From the NCBI GenBank assembly GCA_039619475.1, contig CM077115.1, positions 485,968,400 through 486,032,399 on the forward strand: 64,000 bases of DNA. Reading direction: 5' to 3'. Source of the stretch: Icerya purchasi. Lineage: Eukaryota > Arthropoda > Insecta > Hemiptera > Monophlebidae. Shown here piece by piece: positions 14,404 through 25,004 of the stretch. The translations under genes and the position numbers were made by a program. Positions within the stretch are counted from its first letter, which is position 1; every line of letters begins with the position of its first letter. Under the pieces are notes generated by a model. That model was not told the DNA's origin, did no database searches, and worked only from the letters and a program-made list of their open reading frames with translations.

Positions 14404-14460
14404 ATTATGGGCGTCGCCAGCAGGGGACAGGGGGCAGCTGCCCCCCCTGGAGTCTTGAAA
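14404..14460 (+). repeat. Possible hAT-type transposon terminal fragment
   Basis: The stretch reads 'atgggcgtcgccagcagggg' followed by a GC-rich palindrome (ggggcagctgcccc, within 14429-14450) and cctggagtcttgaaac. GC-rich 'gggcgtcgccag..gggggcagctgcccccc' starts are familiar from termini of hAT elements of the zinc-finger-MYM/dimerisation group. No transposase or partner end was found, so this is a fragment at best. The contrast with the AT-rich surroundings is sharp. Confidence 0.4.
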
Positions 14461-14619
14461 CTTTTTAATCAACTGGCCATAATGAGTATTCATAGGCGCG
14501 TAATCATGAATAATTTGCTAGAAACCCGCGAAAATTATGTTTTAATTAAGATTTCATTCTTGTTTAATAAAATATTAAGCCTTTACAACTTATAAATTTT
14601 ATTTTTTCTATAACTCATA

Positions 14620-14866
14620 TCCTTTTTCTATCAAAGTGTGTTCATCTCTTTCTGCTAAGTATTCTGCTTTCTATTCCATTTTATTGATACTCGGTCTTCC
14701 CACTCCATATTGTTATGTCCTATCTCCTTTCCTTCTCCACAGATTGTTCCTATTAATTATATTCCTTTCTCCTAATAACATTTGATATCGTATCAAGATG
14801 ACTTCTTCCTTTTCTAATTGTTTCTGGGTAAAGATCCCCCCGGTTGACAAGCCCAAAAAGAAAAAA
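14620..14866 (+). mobile_element. RNase H-type LINE, 3' UTR fragment
   Basis: Plus-strand copy of the 3' UTR seen at 59852-60520. It has a TC-rich block, then 'ttctaattgtttctgggtaa', 'agatccccccggttgacaag' and 'cccaaaaagaaaaaa'. The matching complement at 59880-59915 reads as a gtcaacc..gaccttcaccc..aacaatta block. It is badly truncated; only the last part of the element is left. Confidence 0.65.
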
Positions 14867-17800
14867 TCAATTTTTATTTAAACTTTTCAATATTATTTCA
14901 TTTTACAACATTTTTATAGTTACATTCGTGCAGTATAAACGGGTTTTCCCTTATTTTCGAAATATTCATTATAATTTTCATATCTTACCGTCTATGTTTT
15001 CCTTCAGCTACAAGTAAGAGTGATTTGCTTAATAGCTGGCCGGATTTTTACTTTTATTTGCACTTTTTATCAAGTCTTTTCCGACCTAATAAAACCCCAT
15101 AATATATCTAAAACAACTTCCTGATTTTTTTTTTTTTTTGTTTTGTTTTGTAAACCTTAAGCGGGTCCACATCTCTATATGTAGGTGCCAATTTTCGTAA
15201 AAATTGCCGTTGCCGTTTTCGAGATTTTAGACTTCCGACATTTGCGAGAATACAAAATAGGAAGGTCAAGTTAAATGAACGCCTTTAAAAGAGAATAAAA
15301 ATAAATAGAATAAAAGTACACGATGGTAGGTAACAAAAATTTGATTATTTTTCACTCAGATCGAATAAATTACATAGCTGTAAGTGTTTGCCGGTGCTTT
15401 TAACGATCAAGGCGTGTTATAAAAGTTTTAGCGTGAAAAAAAAAGACCAAACAGGAAATATAAAGCTAGTTGTCAAATACGAGACGTCGTAGCACACATT
15501 ATGGCGGTTCTCCGAACAGTTTACAGTTGTTTAATACGTTTCCCTGACCGTGTCTACCTGTTTACTGCCCATTTCCATTAACAACTAGATAATTATTGTT
15601 CGTTTAATAGAATTTTGCTGTAATAAAAAATCGGCGGAAAAAGAGAGAGAGAAAAAAAACCCATTAATATTACCAGGTTGTCAGGTAGCGGGGTGCATAC
15701 CGGTGTATTTATCCGAATCCATCGATTATGCCTACAGAGATCGCTTTATATCGTTAAATTTGGATGGTTTATGCATTTCGGGCTAAATTTATACACCTCC
15801 CTTTATGCGCGCCGTATATATAACATTTAACTGAAGCGAATTTATTGAATGAATGCCAAATTTAATTTTATTATACATATTCCTGCGTTTGACAAAAATA
15901 TTTACCGTTCGCCCGTTACAGAGGGTTCTACATGAGAAAAATTTTTCACAAAGCTCCTATACAAACATTATTAAGTTCTCACGGAGAAAATTCAGGGCAA
16001 AAATGGATTTTTATTTCTATACGAAACAAAATAAATTCCGTCTTCTTCATTAAATAAAGCAAAATATTTAGGGAGAAATAATAATTTTCGTTTTATTTTG
16101 TTGAATTGAAAACGGCGACTCTCCTCTTACTAAACGTCAGTTTAATGATGCCCTTTCTCACTCTCTCTCTCTTTCTCGTTCTCTCTCTTTCTCGTTCTCT
16201 CTCTTTCTCGTTTTAAAATGTTTCCTTTGGTTTTTGTTCAGCAGTCTTTTGAAAAAAATTCTTTACAACTCTTTCTCCCATCTGCTCGTTATATCAGAAT
16301 TTCGAATAGGGTTTAAAGTGAAAATAATTATCGAAATATTTACCAGGTTAGCTGTAAAAAAGCACGAATTTTCGTTTTAAGTTATGACAGTTTTAAAGGT
16401 AGCAGCTTCTGATAAAAGGCGACCTTAGTCCGTTTTCTGGTTGTTAAATTCGGGATGTTTTAATCCTTTTCGCATTTTCTGTTTGCCGATCGCTGAAAAA
16501 GTTCAAAATAAATGAACTGATCCGTCTTTTAAACTCATATTATTACTCTGATCCTCTGTTTCATGGGATAAATTTGTTCGACGGGTGTGGCACCCGTATT
16601 CTTGCCGAAGTATGAGTAGACAGCTTCATTTCGCAAAGTTTTAGTCACCGAGTCTTTTAAGCAGATTTAACTTATTACGAAATGAACGAAAAAAAGAAAT
16701 ATATTTGGGTCTGTGTGGTATCATTAAGTAAGCAGCTGTAACAAACAATTACGAGCTGTTTTTATCGCAGAGCACGTCCTCTTACAATTTGTTAAATTTT
16801 AAGATTAAAAATATCGGTGTATCAAGGCTAGCCACTGCGATGCGAACATTTATTTACTGAAAGAAAGAAACTATTCGATAGATAGTGGAATATTTTTAGA
16901 ACAATTATTTTCTGAAAAAAAGTTAATCTGTTTATTCGATAATTTAATGCGCTGCATCGATGGCAACATAATATCACTAGCCGACATGCTTTCATAAACA
17001 CCTTGTACGCTGTAACAACCAGACTCTCAGCATTCATTCAGTGTGCCAGTCTGAAGAGTATGTTTTAATGAACTTTTATGATCCACGTGCCTGAACAACC
17101 TGGGTAAGTGCAGGTGACACATTTTTCAACGCCTTATACATATGTATATAAAAAGTACATATACATATATATGTATATATGTTTATGAACAGAATTGGAC
17201 GAAATACTTTTTAAAAAAGCCTCTAAATAAGGTAAATATGGAAATAGAAAAACAATTTTTCAAATACTATACAAATACATTTATATCCTGTAAAGTGTCG
17301 CGAGTGTATATATTTTTCGTATTTTATTGGTAAATTTTAAATGTTTTTAATGAGATGCTTAATAAAATTCATCTATTTACTATAAGTTTTCTTAACTATC
17401 AAATTGTCTTTATATTATATTACGCCGTAAAAGATTTATTCATCGATGTTTTAGTGTTTCATTTCAATCTATTTTTAAAAATTTTATTTGCTACATTTAG
17501 GCTATGTATACATTTTATTTTCCCATATGTATATCTCATTGTTAATAATGATAATAATATGAATAACGTTAACTTGCGTGAAAAATGTTTTTCGATACGT
17601 TTGTGTATATTAGCTAGTTCGAAAGGTTATAATATACTGTTGAAAGTTATTAAATAAATCAAGATTGCATTTCTCTTTTCGAATATTATTCTGCTACTTT
17701 TTGCACCTCGATGTTCAATTATCTGAAAAACAATTTTTGTAATGTAATCTCCGGTACAACTGTATTTACTTGAAAAATCATAAAACTGCGATTAAAAATA

Positions 17801-18899
17801 ATTTTCGAGTAATTAATTAGGAGTTTCGAAAGTACGGACTGTTGCTGAGCAAGAACTTGTAATGTCAAAAAGAAATAAACCGACTAAAACTATTTATTAA
17901 CTATTTTGCGAACTAAATTAATTTTTTTGTTTTTTTTTTTTTTTTTGGGAGGGGGGGGGAGCAATGTTGGGTATGTAATTGTTGCTATGTTGAAAATTAC
18001 GAAAATATCAATTAACAGTTTCTAATGCTTATATAAAGGGGTTAATTAAAAATTCACCATTCTTGTTAATTTTCCTTCAAGTGAACCTTTTTATTTCTGT
18101 AAATTGATTGATTTTTAAAATTCTAAATTAATTCGATTGGAAATAATAAATAATAATGTGTGTTTAATGTTGAAGTAATGTTTTTGACTGACATATGACG
18201 AAAAAGGAAAAAAATCACATGGAGTAGGATATAATCAAAAACTTTCAGTCTGTATTCGAAATACTATCCATACAGCAAACACAAAATGGTTTGAAATAAC
18301 TACATTTTTTTTTTCCTTTTCCAAATTCACTTTTCAGCGGACAATTGTTTAATTAGATAAGATTTTCACTGCAACATATTTCTAATAGCGCGTGTATGTT
18401 ACGCGTATAAATTTAAAATTACTAGCATCGCTATCTGACGTTTATTATTATCACTTTGAAGTTTCGACTTACTAAATTACTCTGGAGATAGCGCTAAACG
18501 TTTAAAAACTTGCCCGATTAAAATGAAAACAGAGTTAACTGTTACAGAAAATCGTAACATTACATAAAGGTAGATCGCAGTTTTGTGACAAGATAGATTT
18601 TTAATTAAATAATTCACGCTTTAATAACAAACGTTTTCAATTCTAAATATTGTAACCCAATTTCAAATTCGAGTAATGTAATTTCTTTCAAATACACATT
18701 CACGAAGAAATAAAAAAATTACCGACCGCGTTTAGTACCACTATGTACTATAGAATTTTAGTAAAACATATTTTGAGCAACAATTTTAACAATGATATAA
18801 TTTACCGAAATATTGCTGTTTTAGTACATACATAGAAGTATATTTATACTCAAATGTAGGTGAATGCGCATACCTGTTTGTTATAAATAACATATAATA
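14867..18899. other. Intron-like DNA without recognisable gene
   Basis: AT-rich sequence. A CT-rich minisatellite lies at 16150-16213. A stretch near 15165-15245 (accttaagcgggtccacatc.. ttttcgagatttta) resembles degenerate LINE 3' tails but is too short to assign. No exon was recognised. Confidence 0.4.
16150..16213 (+). repeat. CT-rich minisatellite
   Basis: About three tandem copies of a 20-base unit containing ctctctctttctcgtt, preceded by a (CT) run. Confidence 0.85.
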
Positions 18900-19151
18900 T
18901 AACAAACTTTAATAACAAACAATATAAGGGCAAACAATTAGATAAATACCCCCCCTTATTTTTAGAAACGTTTTCGGGCATAACCCATCATCAGCTAAAT
19001 CACTAACTTAAAGGAAACTTAAAACATACTCCTTTAAGTTTCCTTTAAGTTAGTGATTTAGCTGATGATGGGTTATGCCCGAAAACGTTTCTAAATAAGG
19101 GGGGTATTTATCTAATTTATTGTTCTATATTGTTTGTTATTAAAGTTTGTT
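18900..19151. repeat. 252-bp palindrome with a hammerhead-like, Penelope-type motif
   Basis: A near-perfect inverted repeat. The left arm runs from about 18901 (aacaaactttaataacaaac) to 19023 and the right arm from about 19034 to 19151, around a roughly 10-base spacer (acatactcc). The right arm carries gctgatgatgggttatgccc followed by gaaaacgttt, and the left arm carries its complement. A CTGATGA core, a short GGG/CCC stem and GAAA match the layout of minimal hammerhead ribozymes found in the terminal repeats of Penelope-like retroelements. The outermost 20-30 bases of the arms also match, with small differences. It may be two inverted Penelope terminal repeats or a fold-back MITE. No reverse transcriptase is linked. 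Confidence 0.7.
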
Positions 19152-19167
19152 TTATTATATCTATTTA

Positions 19168-19500
19168 TATTAATTACAACGTAATTCTTTGGCTACCCCC
19201 CATTAGAAAAAATGTCCCAATTATATGTAATTTTTGATTGTTATTTAAAATTATGTAACGAAATATGTAACGAAAAATGTAACGAAAACATGTCTTAATT
19301 TTATATAATGAAAGTTAAATATTAGGATAAGATTTTTGTGAATATGTTACTTTTTTTTTTTGTGTTGATGCCGGTAAAAATTACGTTGTAAATTTTGATC
19401 TTTTTATACAAAGTATAAGAGAGAAGGAGACAAAAATGAAAGCAAAAGGGGTCAAGGAGCACAGCCCCTTGCCAGGCCAAAATGGCCGAGTTATATATAT
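19168..19500 (+). repeat. Hairpin-ended repeat unit 1
   Basis: It starts ttaattacaacgtaattc, then ggctaccccccatt and aaaaatgtcccaa. It ends with cacagccccttgccaggcca and aaatggccgagtt running into a TA tract. The end region can form two hairpins (an aaggggc/gcccctt-type stem, degenerate in this copy, and ggcca/tggcc). Closely similar units lie at 19504, 19888 and 46566. No coding capacity was seen. Confidence 0.75.
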
Positions 19501-19503
19501 GTA

Positions 19504-19870
19504 TTAATTACAACGTAATTCTTAGGTTACTCCCCATTCGAAAAAATGTCCCAATTTTATGTAACGTTTGTTATATTTTATAGGATTTTTGTTATTGTTA
19601 TTTAAAAAATGTCACAATTTTATGTAATGAAGTATGTAACGAAAAATGTAACGAAAAAATGTCTTAATTTTATATAATGAAAGTTAAACGTTAGAATAGG
19701 ACTTTTGTGGTTATGTTACCTTTTTTTCTTTGTGTTGATGCCAGTAAGAATTACGTTGTAAATTTTGATCATTTTTTATACAAAGTATAAAAGAGAAAGA
19801 GACAGAAATGAAAGCAAGAGGGGTCAAAGGGCACAGCCCCTTGCGAGGCCAAAATGGCCGAGTTTTATAT
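19504..19870 (+). repeat. Hairpin-ended repeat unit 2
   Basis: Same order of blocks as the unit just upstream: attacaacgtaattcttagg, aaaaaatgtccc, atttaaaaaatgtcac, atgaaagttaaacgttag, 'tttgtgttgatgccagtaag', then agggcacagccccttgcgag and gccaaaatggccgag and a TA tract. Head-to-tail arrangement with unit 1 makes a short tandem array. Confidence 0.75.
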
Positions 19871-19887
19871 ATATATATATATATATA

Positions 19888-20024
19888 TTAATTACAACGT
19901 AATTCTTAGGCTACCTCCCATTAAAAAAAATGTCCCAAAAAAATGTCCCCATTTTATGTAACGTTTGTTATATTTTATATGATTTTTGTAATTATGTTAT
20001 TATATTCATATGAACCGATTTATA

Positions 20025-20026
<2 letters not shown>
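19888..20026 (+). repeat. Hairpin-ended repeat unit 3, truncated
   Basis: The starting block ttaattacaacgtaattc and the aaaaaatgtcccc motifs are present. The unit breaks off after gtttgttatattttatatga and runs into a TA tract, so the hairpin end is missing. Confidence 0.7.

Positions 20027-20088
<62 letters not shown>
20027..20088. repeat. (TA)n microsatellite
   Basis: About 60 bases of nearly uninterrupted TA, then gatagataga. It separates the repeat array from the inverted-terminus element. Confidence 0.95.
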
Positions 20089-20090
<2 letters not shown>

Positions 20091-20106
20091 GATAGATAGA
20101 TATATA

Positions 20107-20675
20107 AATTACAACGTAATCCTTAGGCCGGCTCCCATTAGATGTTGTAACGAACAAGTGTAGCCAATTTTATGTAATGAAAGAAAAATACAACCAATAA
20201 CTTATATCATAAATTTTATTAAACTACCGAAACAACTTAACATACTACAACACATATAAATAATAGTTTTTTTGTGTTTCCATAGTATTATTAAATTAGC
20301 AATATAGTTTTTACATGCTTCTCCCTGTTATGGTGGGATTTCTTATTTATCAAATAAGAAGTGTATTCATTATGTTTCCGAAAATGAAAACCGCCACCGA
20401 ACGCGAACGTGAATTGTGGATAAGGAATCAGTAAAATCGGTCTATATAAATTTGAGTTATGCGCGAACAAACATAAAAAAAAACAAACATACGCGACGAA
20501 CGTATGCCGTTCTTCTTTTTGGAAGTCGGTAAAAATTAAAATATAACAAACATTACATAAAATTGGAACATTTTTTCGTTGCATAAAATTGGGTCACTTT
20601 TTGCGACATTTTTGGGAAATTTTTTTGGGGACATTTTTTTTGAATGGGGGCCGGCCTAAGAATTAGGTTGTAATT
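20107..20675. mobile_element. Non-autonomous element with inverted termini
   Basis: The left end reads aattacaacgtaatccttag gccggctcccatt. The right end is its near-complement, aatgggggccggcctaagaa ttaggttgtaatt. The inner flanks are also inverted: atgtaatgaaag-type and tgtccc-type motifs appear on + at the left and on - at the right. The terminus is the same one that opens the hairpin-ended repeat units, so the families are related. The middle (20215-20560) is unrelated to those units; its 97-codon minus-strand open stretch at 20291-20584 has no domain I recognise. Flanking sequence is TA-rich, hiding any target duplication. Confidence 0.65.
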
Positions 20676-20680
20676 AATAT

Positions 20681-23559
20681 ATTTATTTATGTACATAAAA
20701 TTTGCTTTCATTTAATTTCTCGCAATCATTTATTTGTGCTTTGACACTTTTACCTGATGCTACGTTGATAACGCGCCCTAATCTTATTATTCGCTCGTTT
20801 TAATATCATAATTAATCAATTAAAAAAATGCTGCGCCTTTTAACGATTCAACTTTTGCTTTATACGACATGAAACATCTGTTAAGGAACAGCGTTTACGG
20901 TCTTATGAAATATAATTTTCACACAAATGTTTCTATTGCAAGTGCCTGATTTTGTCGAGGTTGTGCTACTGCGTCCGGAGAATGAATGTACAAGAACACA
21001 TCTGCATATTGAACAGCTGTGAGATGAATTTCTCTGCCCTAATATGTGCATTATCTTTTTTCTTCGTCTCTTCCAGCCGCGAATGTTGGATAGTAGGCAG
21101 AAAAATTCATTTTTACCTAAAATAGTTCGGTTTTGTCGGTGACGCGAACAGACATTGGTTTATTTAATCTTCCGGAGATCGTGGCGGTGTTTACATGAGT
21201 TCTGAGTTTATCACGAGTAATAATTCAGCGCACCTCATTAGTTATTATGTTAGCAGGTGCTTTAGACAAGACGATCTCAGTGACATTAATATCGAGTAAT
21301 TTACTATTTCTATCATTTTACACACACACACATATATGTATATATATATATATATATATAGATGTATATTATTTCTTACGAGTAATACAAAAATAATAGC
21401 TAATAATCGAGTGTGTGTGGGAGTGTGGGGATCTTTGCAGACAGAATAAAAGCAAACTTTGGTTTGTTATATTTTCTCCTCCATTTGTATTTCAAATCTA
21501 ATTTCTCGCTAGTTAAGTATCGATTAATTAATTGGAGCAGTGTTGAGAAAAACTAACTTCCGGGTTTTTGAACTTGAGGAAAACGAAAATAACGTAGAAG
21601 GTGAAGAGACTTTAAACGAAATGATTTTAATGAGGAAAATGAAAAAGAGCTAAAACCGGAAAATGTTTTATTGGAAAGGAAAAAGTAGCGAAGTGACAAA
21701 TAATCTTGGTGGGTAGAATTGTGATGAACTTAGCGTTCAACCAAGTAAACAGACGATCGGGAAAATTAATTTTTGCTCGTAACATTTTCAAGTTATCTTT
21801 TGCTTGTATCATTTTTAGTTTCGGGTCCAGTTATTTATTGAAATCGTTAACTTTTTTTTGTGTAATTCTCAACAACATTTCTATCATTTATTTTCCTCGT
21901 TATTCAGGCATCTACGAGACACATGCGACCGCCGGTGTATCTTTTTGGACCGTGACTTCTCGAAGAATACGTGTGTCATCATCTATTGTAAGAGGTGTCC
22001 AGTAATAAAACATACGGAGAAAAAACATGAATAGTAAACTCTTCAAGCGAACTGCCTTTTTTTTGCAATCGCTGTGTAGTTGTTTTTATTCTCTAATTTC
22101 TAATTTAAATTTTATATTTAGAAGACACGGTTACTTTAAGCATAAGGCAAAAACGTTTTACACTGTATGTTCATACGTATATGTACGTTAAGGTTTCATG
22201 GACTGAATTTAAAATTTTTTTCGAATAAACAGAGCAGTTTCAGCACCAGCCGAATTTTTAATGACTTCGAAATGGGTTTTTTAGAAAACCAAATCAGACA
22301 AACACACCTGTGGACTGCTCAGACCAGTTCAGCACGACAGCTTTGGCTATTTTACACGATGTGCCGATAATGCGAAAAGATTTAGGCCCCACTATAAAAC
22401 CATCACGGTTTTTTGTAAAAATGAACGAATGCAGTTGCCATATGTAATGCTAATTCGATCGGAGGACCGTGGAGACGGTTGACGAACAACAATTTAAAAA
22501 CCTAGGAAGGTGCACAATTTTGTATATATTTCGTAATTTTATTCGAAAATTACTATGAAAACCGTAATTTCCTAACGTTAGTCTGCTGCTGTGACATATG
22601 TTTATCCGTTGATTTTAACATTATTATCGGGGATATCTTCTGTTGTATTTTGTAATTAAAACAATCAACACAGAAGTTTTTCACTGTTAAACGTGAGATT
22701 GTTTTTAATAATAAAAAAAATTCTACGTGTTTTCCCTACACTATTCTTTTCAATGGAGTTCCACTGATAAACCGAATGCAGTAGAATTGGAGGCGCCGAT
22801 GGCAGCGATCACAATCGGATAAACACTGACCTGTTGATTGTTAAACTGGTGCGGCTGCTGATCTGAAAAGAGCGACGAGTTCACTGATGTGATGGTAATG
22901 AGACCAGCCGAACATTGATGTTCTGTTGGTCGCTGATGAATTGCCGAACAACTACGAAAGGGCTATTGATGATTTGCAGCGTTCTATAATGACGACAACA
23001 GAGCTATGAGCCAAGCTCTGAAATAAGACTGATCCGCGGCAATGTTGGCGATTCTTTAGAATGGGAGTAGAGTGACTGCTCGTGTCTTGCGTGGAACCGA
23101 CTGAGTTCTTTGTCGTCAGATAATTCCTAGAAAGTGACCGGAACTGTGAGCCTTGAACGATGTAAATGCTGGCGGCGTCGAATTTCGTGCTCTATGAAAT
23201 CGCAATTCGTTACATATTACAATTACGCAGCATCAAAAAGAAAAAAAAAGAAAAAGAAAAAAGAAAGAAAAGATGAAAAAGGGTTTTTGAAAGGACGGGA
23301 AAAGTATATCTCGATTATTATTATTATATAGTAGATGCGAAATCAGTCGTGGAAAGCGCATCGAACATATAATATTCTATTCCGCGCAAATGAACATTAG
23401 CAGTAAAGGAGGCGGGAGATAGGGGCCGATTCGCAAGTTGAACGATAATTACGGTCGGGATGGTGCAAATGATTTAACGATCTGCAATGGTATCGGACGA
23501 AGGAAAAAACTTTACGAAAAAATTATTCGCCTTTTATTACATTAATTTGTCTTTTGGAC
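20681..23559. other. Intron-like DNA without recognisable gene
   Basis: AT-rich sequence with a (CA)/(TA) microsatellite at 21320-21360 and a purine run near 23236-23285. The stretch 22780-23130 is less AT-rich with few long open frames; I could not assign it. Confidence 0.4.
21320..21360. repeat. CA/TA microsatellite
   Basis: A short (CA)n run followed by about 25 bases of (TA)n. Confidence 0.9.
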
Positions 23560-24420
23560 ACGGTTCTGTCTGATGAATCCGCGCTCTTTTCGGAATATTG
23601 CGCGCTGAAGGGAGAAGTCGGCCTCCGAAGCAGCGAACTGGAAAAGTCGGCCGGATGATGTTCACCGCGGCCGGGAGTGGGAGCAGGAGCGGGAGCGGTG
23701 GAAAAGAAAATAGCGGGAAATAAATGAAAATCGGAAAAGGCTGGAGAGGAGCCCCAAGATGTGCCGTTGAAAAACGGCGATCGGAATGCAGACGGGGAAG
23801 ATTTATTCGGCGAGTTAATTTACAACTCGCCCGAACGCCCAGTCCTTCTCGACGGCTCGCGCCCGTGAATTATTATTACGATTTTTACGCAAACCGCACC
23901 TTGGCCACCCCTGGCCGATCGTCGTCCGCGGAACAGTTCGATCGGCCGAATTGCAGCGCTCTTCCAGTTATTTCTACTCCATAAAATCGTTTACACTTCA
24001 CTTGACAATTTGTCTAATGGGCTGTCTTAATTGGCATTTCGCTGCGCCCCAGTCGCTTTCGCGCTGGCCGCCAAACTCTCCAGAAGCCACTTATGCTGAA
24101 CCGCCTTTTTCCGTTCGCCGTATCTCTCCATCGATTACACTGTCGACGATTTTCCGCTATCCGCTCGCGAAATTGTACCTAAATGCTCCTAATGACGATT
24201 CCTCCGTTTGCTGCCGGAACATTTTGTCTCCAAAAGTTTCGCGATATTTCGCGCCTGAAGCGTCTGCAAACGATAAGCTCGCTACGCTCCAGCGACGGCT
24301 TGCAACGAACGCGCACAGCGATACCGCAGCTCCCGAAATTAAATCTGCCCTTAATTCAATAACCAGGTGTCGAATATCGCATAAGAAACACGTTCATTAT
24401 TTTACTTTTTTTTTATATAT
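23560..24420. other. GC- and CpG-richer island of unknown role
   Basis: Base composition changes clearly here. The block is rich in CG dinucleotides (for example ccgatcgtcgtccgcggaac, tcgatcggccgaattgcagc, cgcgctggccgcc). Two overlapping + strand frames stay open, at 23724-23984 and 23951-24499 (182 codons from a start-like codon). Their translations show no signal peptide, transmembrane segment or domain I recognise, and long open frames are expected where AT-rich stop codons are scarce. It may be a promoter or enhancer, an unrecognised exon, or old foreign DNA. I cannot decide. Confidence 0.35.
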
Positions 24421-24725
24421 CGCCCAGAAGAATTTTTGCATGACTGTCTTCTTGCAAGCTGGACACAAACGTTTTAGTCCGTATCGTTTAAAGTACTAAA
24501 ACGAGTAAGTTTCATTTTTTAGCGTCGAGGGACTGGCGCCGAACGTTCCAACTGGTTTTCTATCAAATGTCCCGGAAGGATGCAATCAGTTAAAACCGAT
24601 TTTTCCGAAACGATCGATCCGCAGGCTCCGCGAAGAGAGATCGCACTACGATAAGGTTAACCGTTCTAGTCGGTTCTAGTCGCTCGTTACGGTTTCATTA
24701 AGCGAGTCTTTCTGCCATACGACTC

Positions 24726-25004
24726 GTGTTTATTGTTCGTTTGCGACTTAAGCTACTTCACGACTACGAAACTATTTGTGATCCTGACCGTAACATTTTT
24801 GAATGTCTACGGATCTTTCTCGACAAAACTCGCCATTCTTTATTCTACTTTATTATCCGTCGGCTGGGTGTAGTACTTCTTGCGTCTTTTATAATCACTT
24901 TCTTTTTGCATTCCAGTTCTTTCTTCCCTCATCCTGAGCTATTCCTCTTTTATATTTTTCAATCATTTCCGAGCAGCGTTTTGTCGACGTGCTCCATTAA
25001 ATAA
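24726..25004 (+). mobile_element. RNase H-type LINE, C-terminal relic
   Basis: Plus-strand coding relic. The translation contains YETICDPDRNIFEC followed by DKTRHSLFYFIIRRLGV. This lines up with CDADHVFIKCSSLSVERSAL and YSHLLGLGL in the better copy at 59932-60438 (minus strand). That region is the cysteine-rich C-terminal end of ORF2 in RNase H-bearing LINEs. Only this segment is recognisable, and both flanks fade into intron-like DNA. Confidence 0.5.

Noticed and set aside
19168..20026. A canonical Helitron
   Set aside because: Hairpins occur near the end, but there is no CTRR terminus and no 5' TC start could be fixed. Only a loose resemblance to Helentron-derived elements is retained as a hypothesis.
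23724..24499. A host gene of 86 plus 182 codons
   Set aside because: Long frames are expected in this GC-richer island because stop codons are scarce. The two frames overlap and nothing in the translations is recognisable. Kept only as a compositional island.
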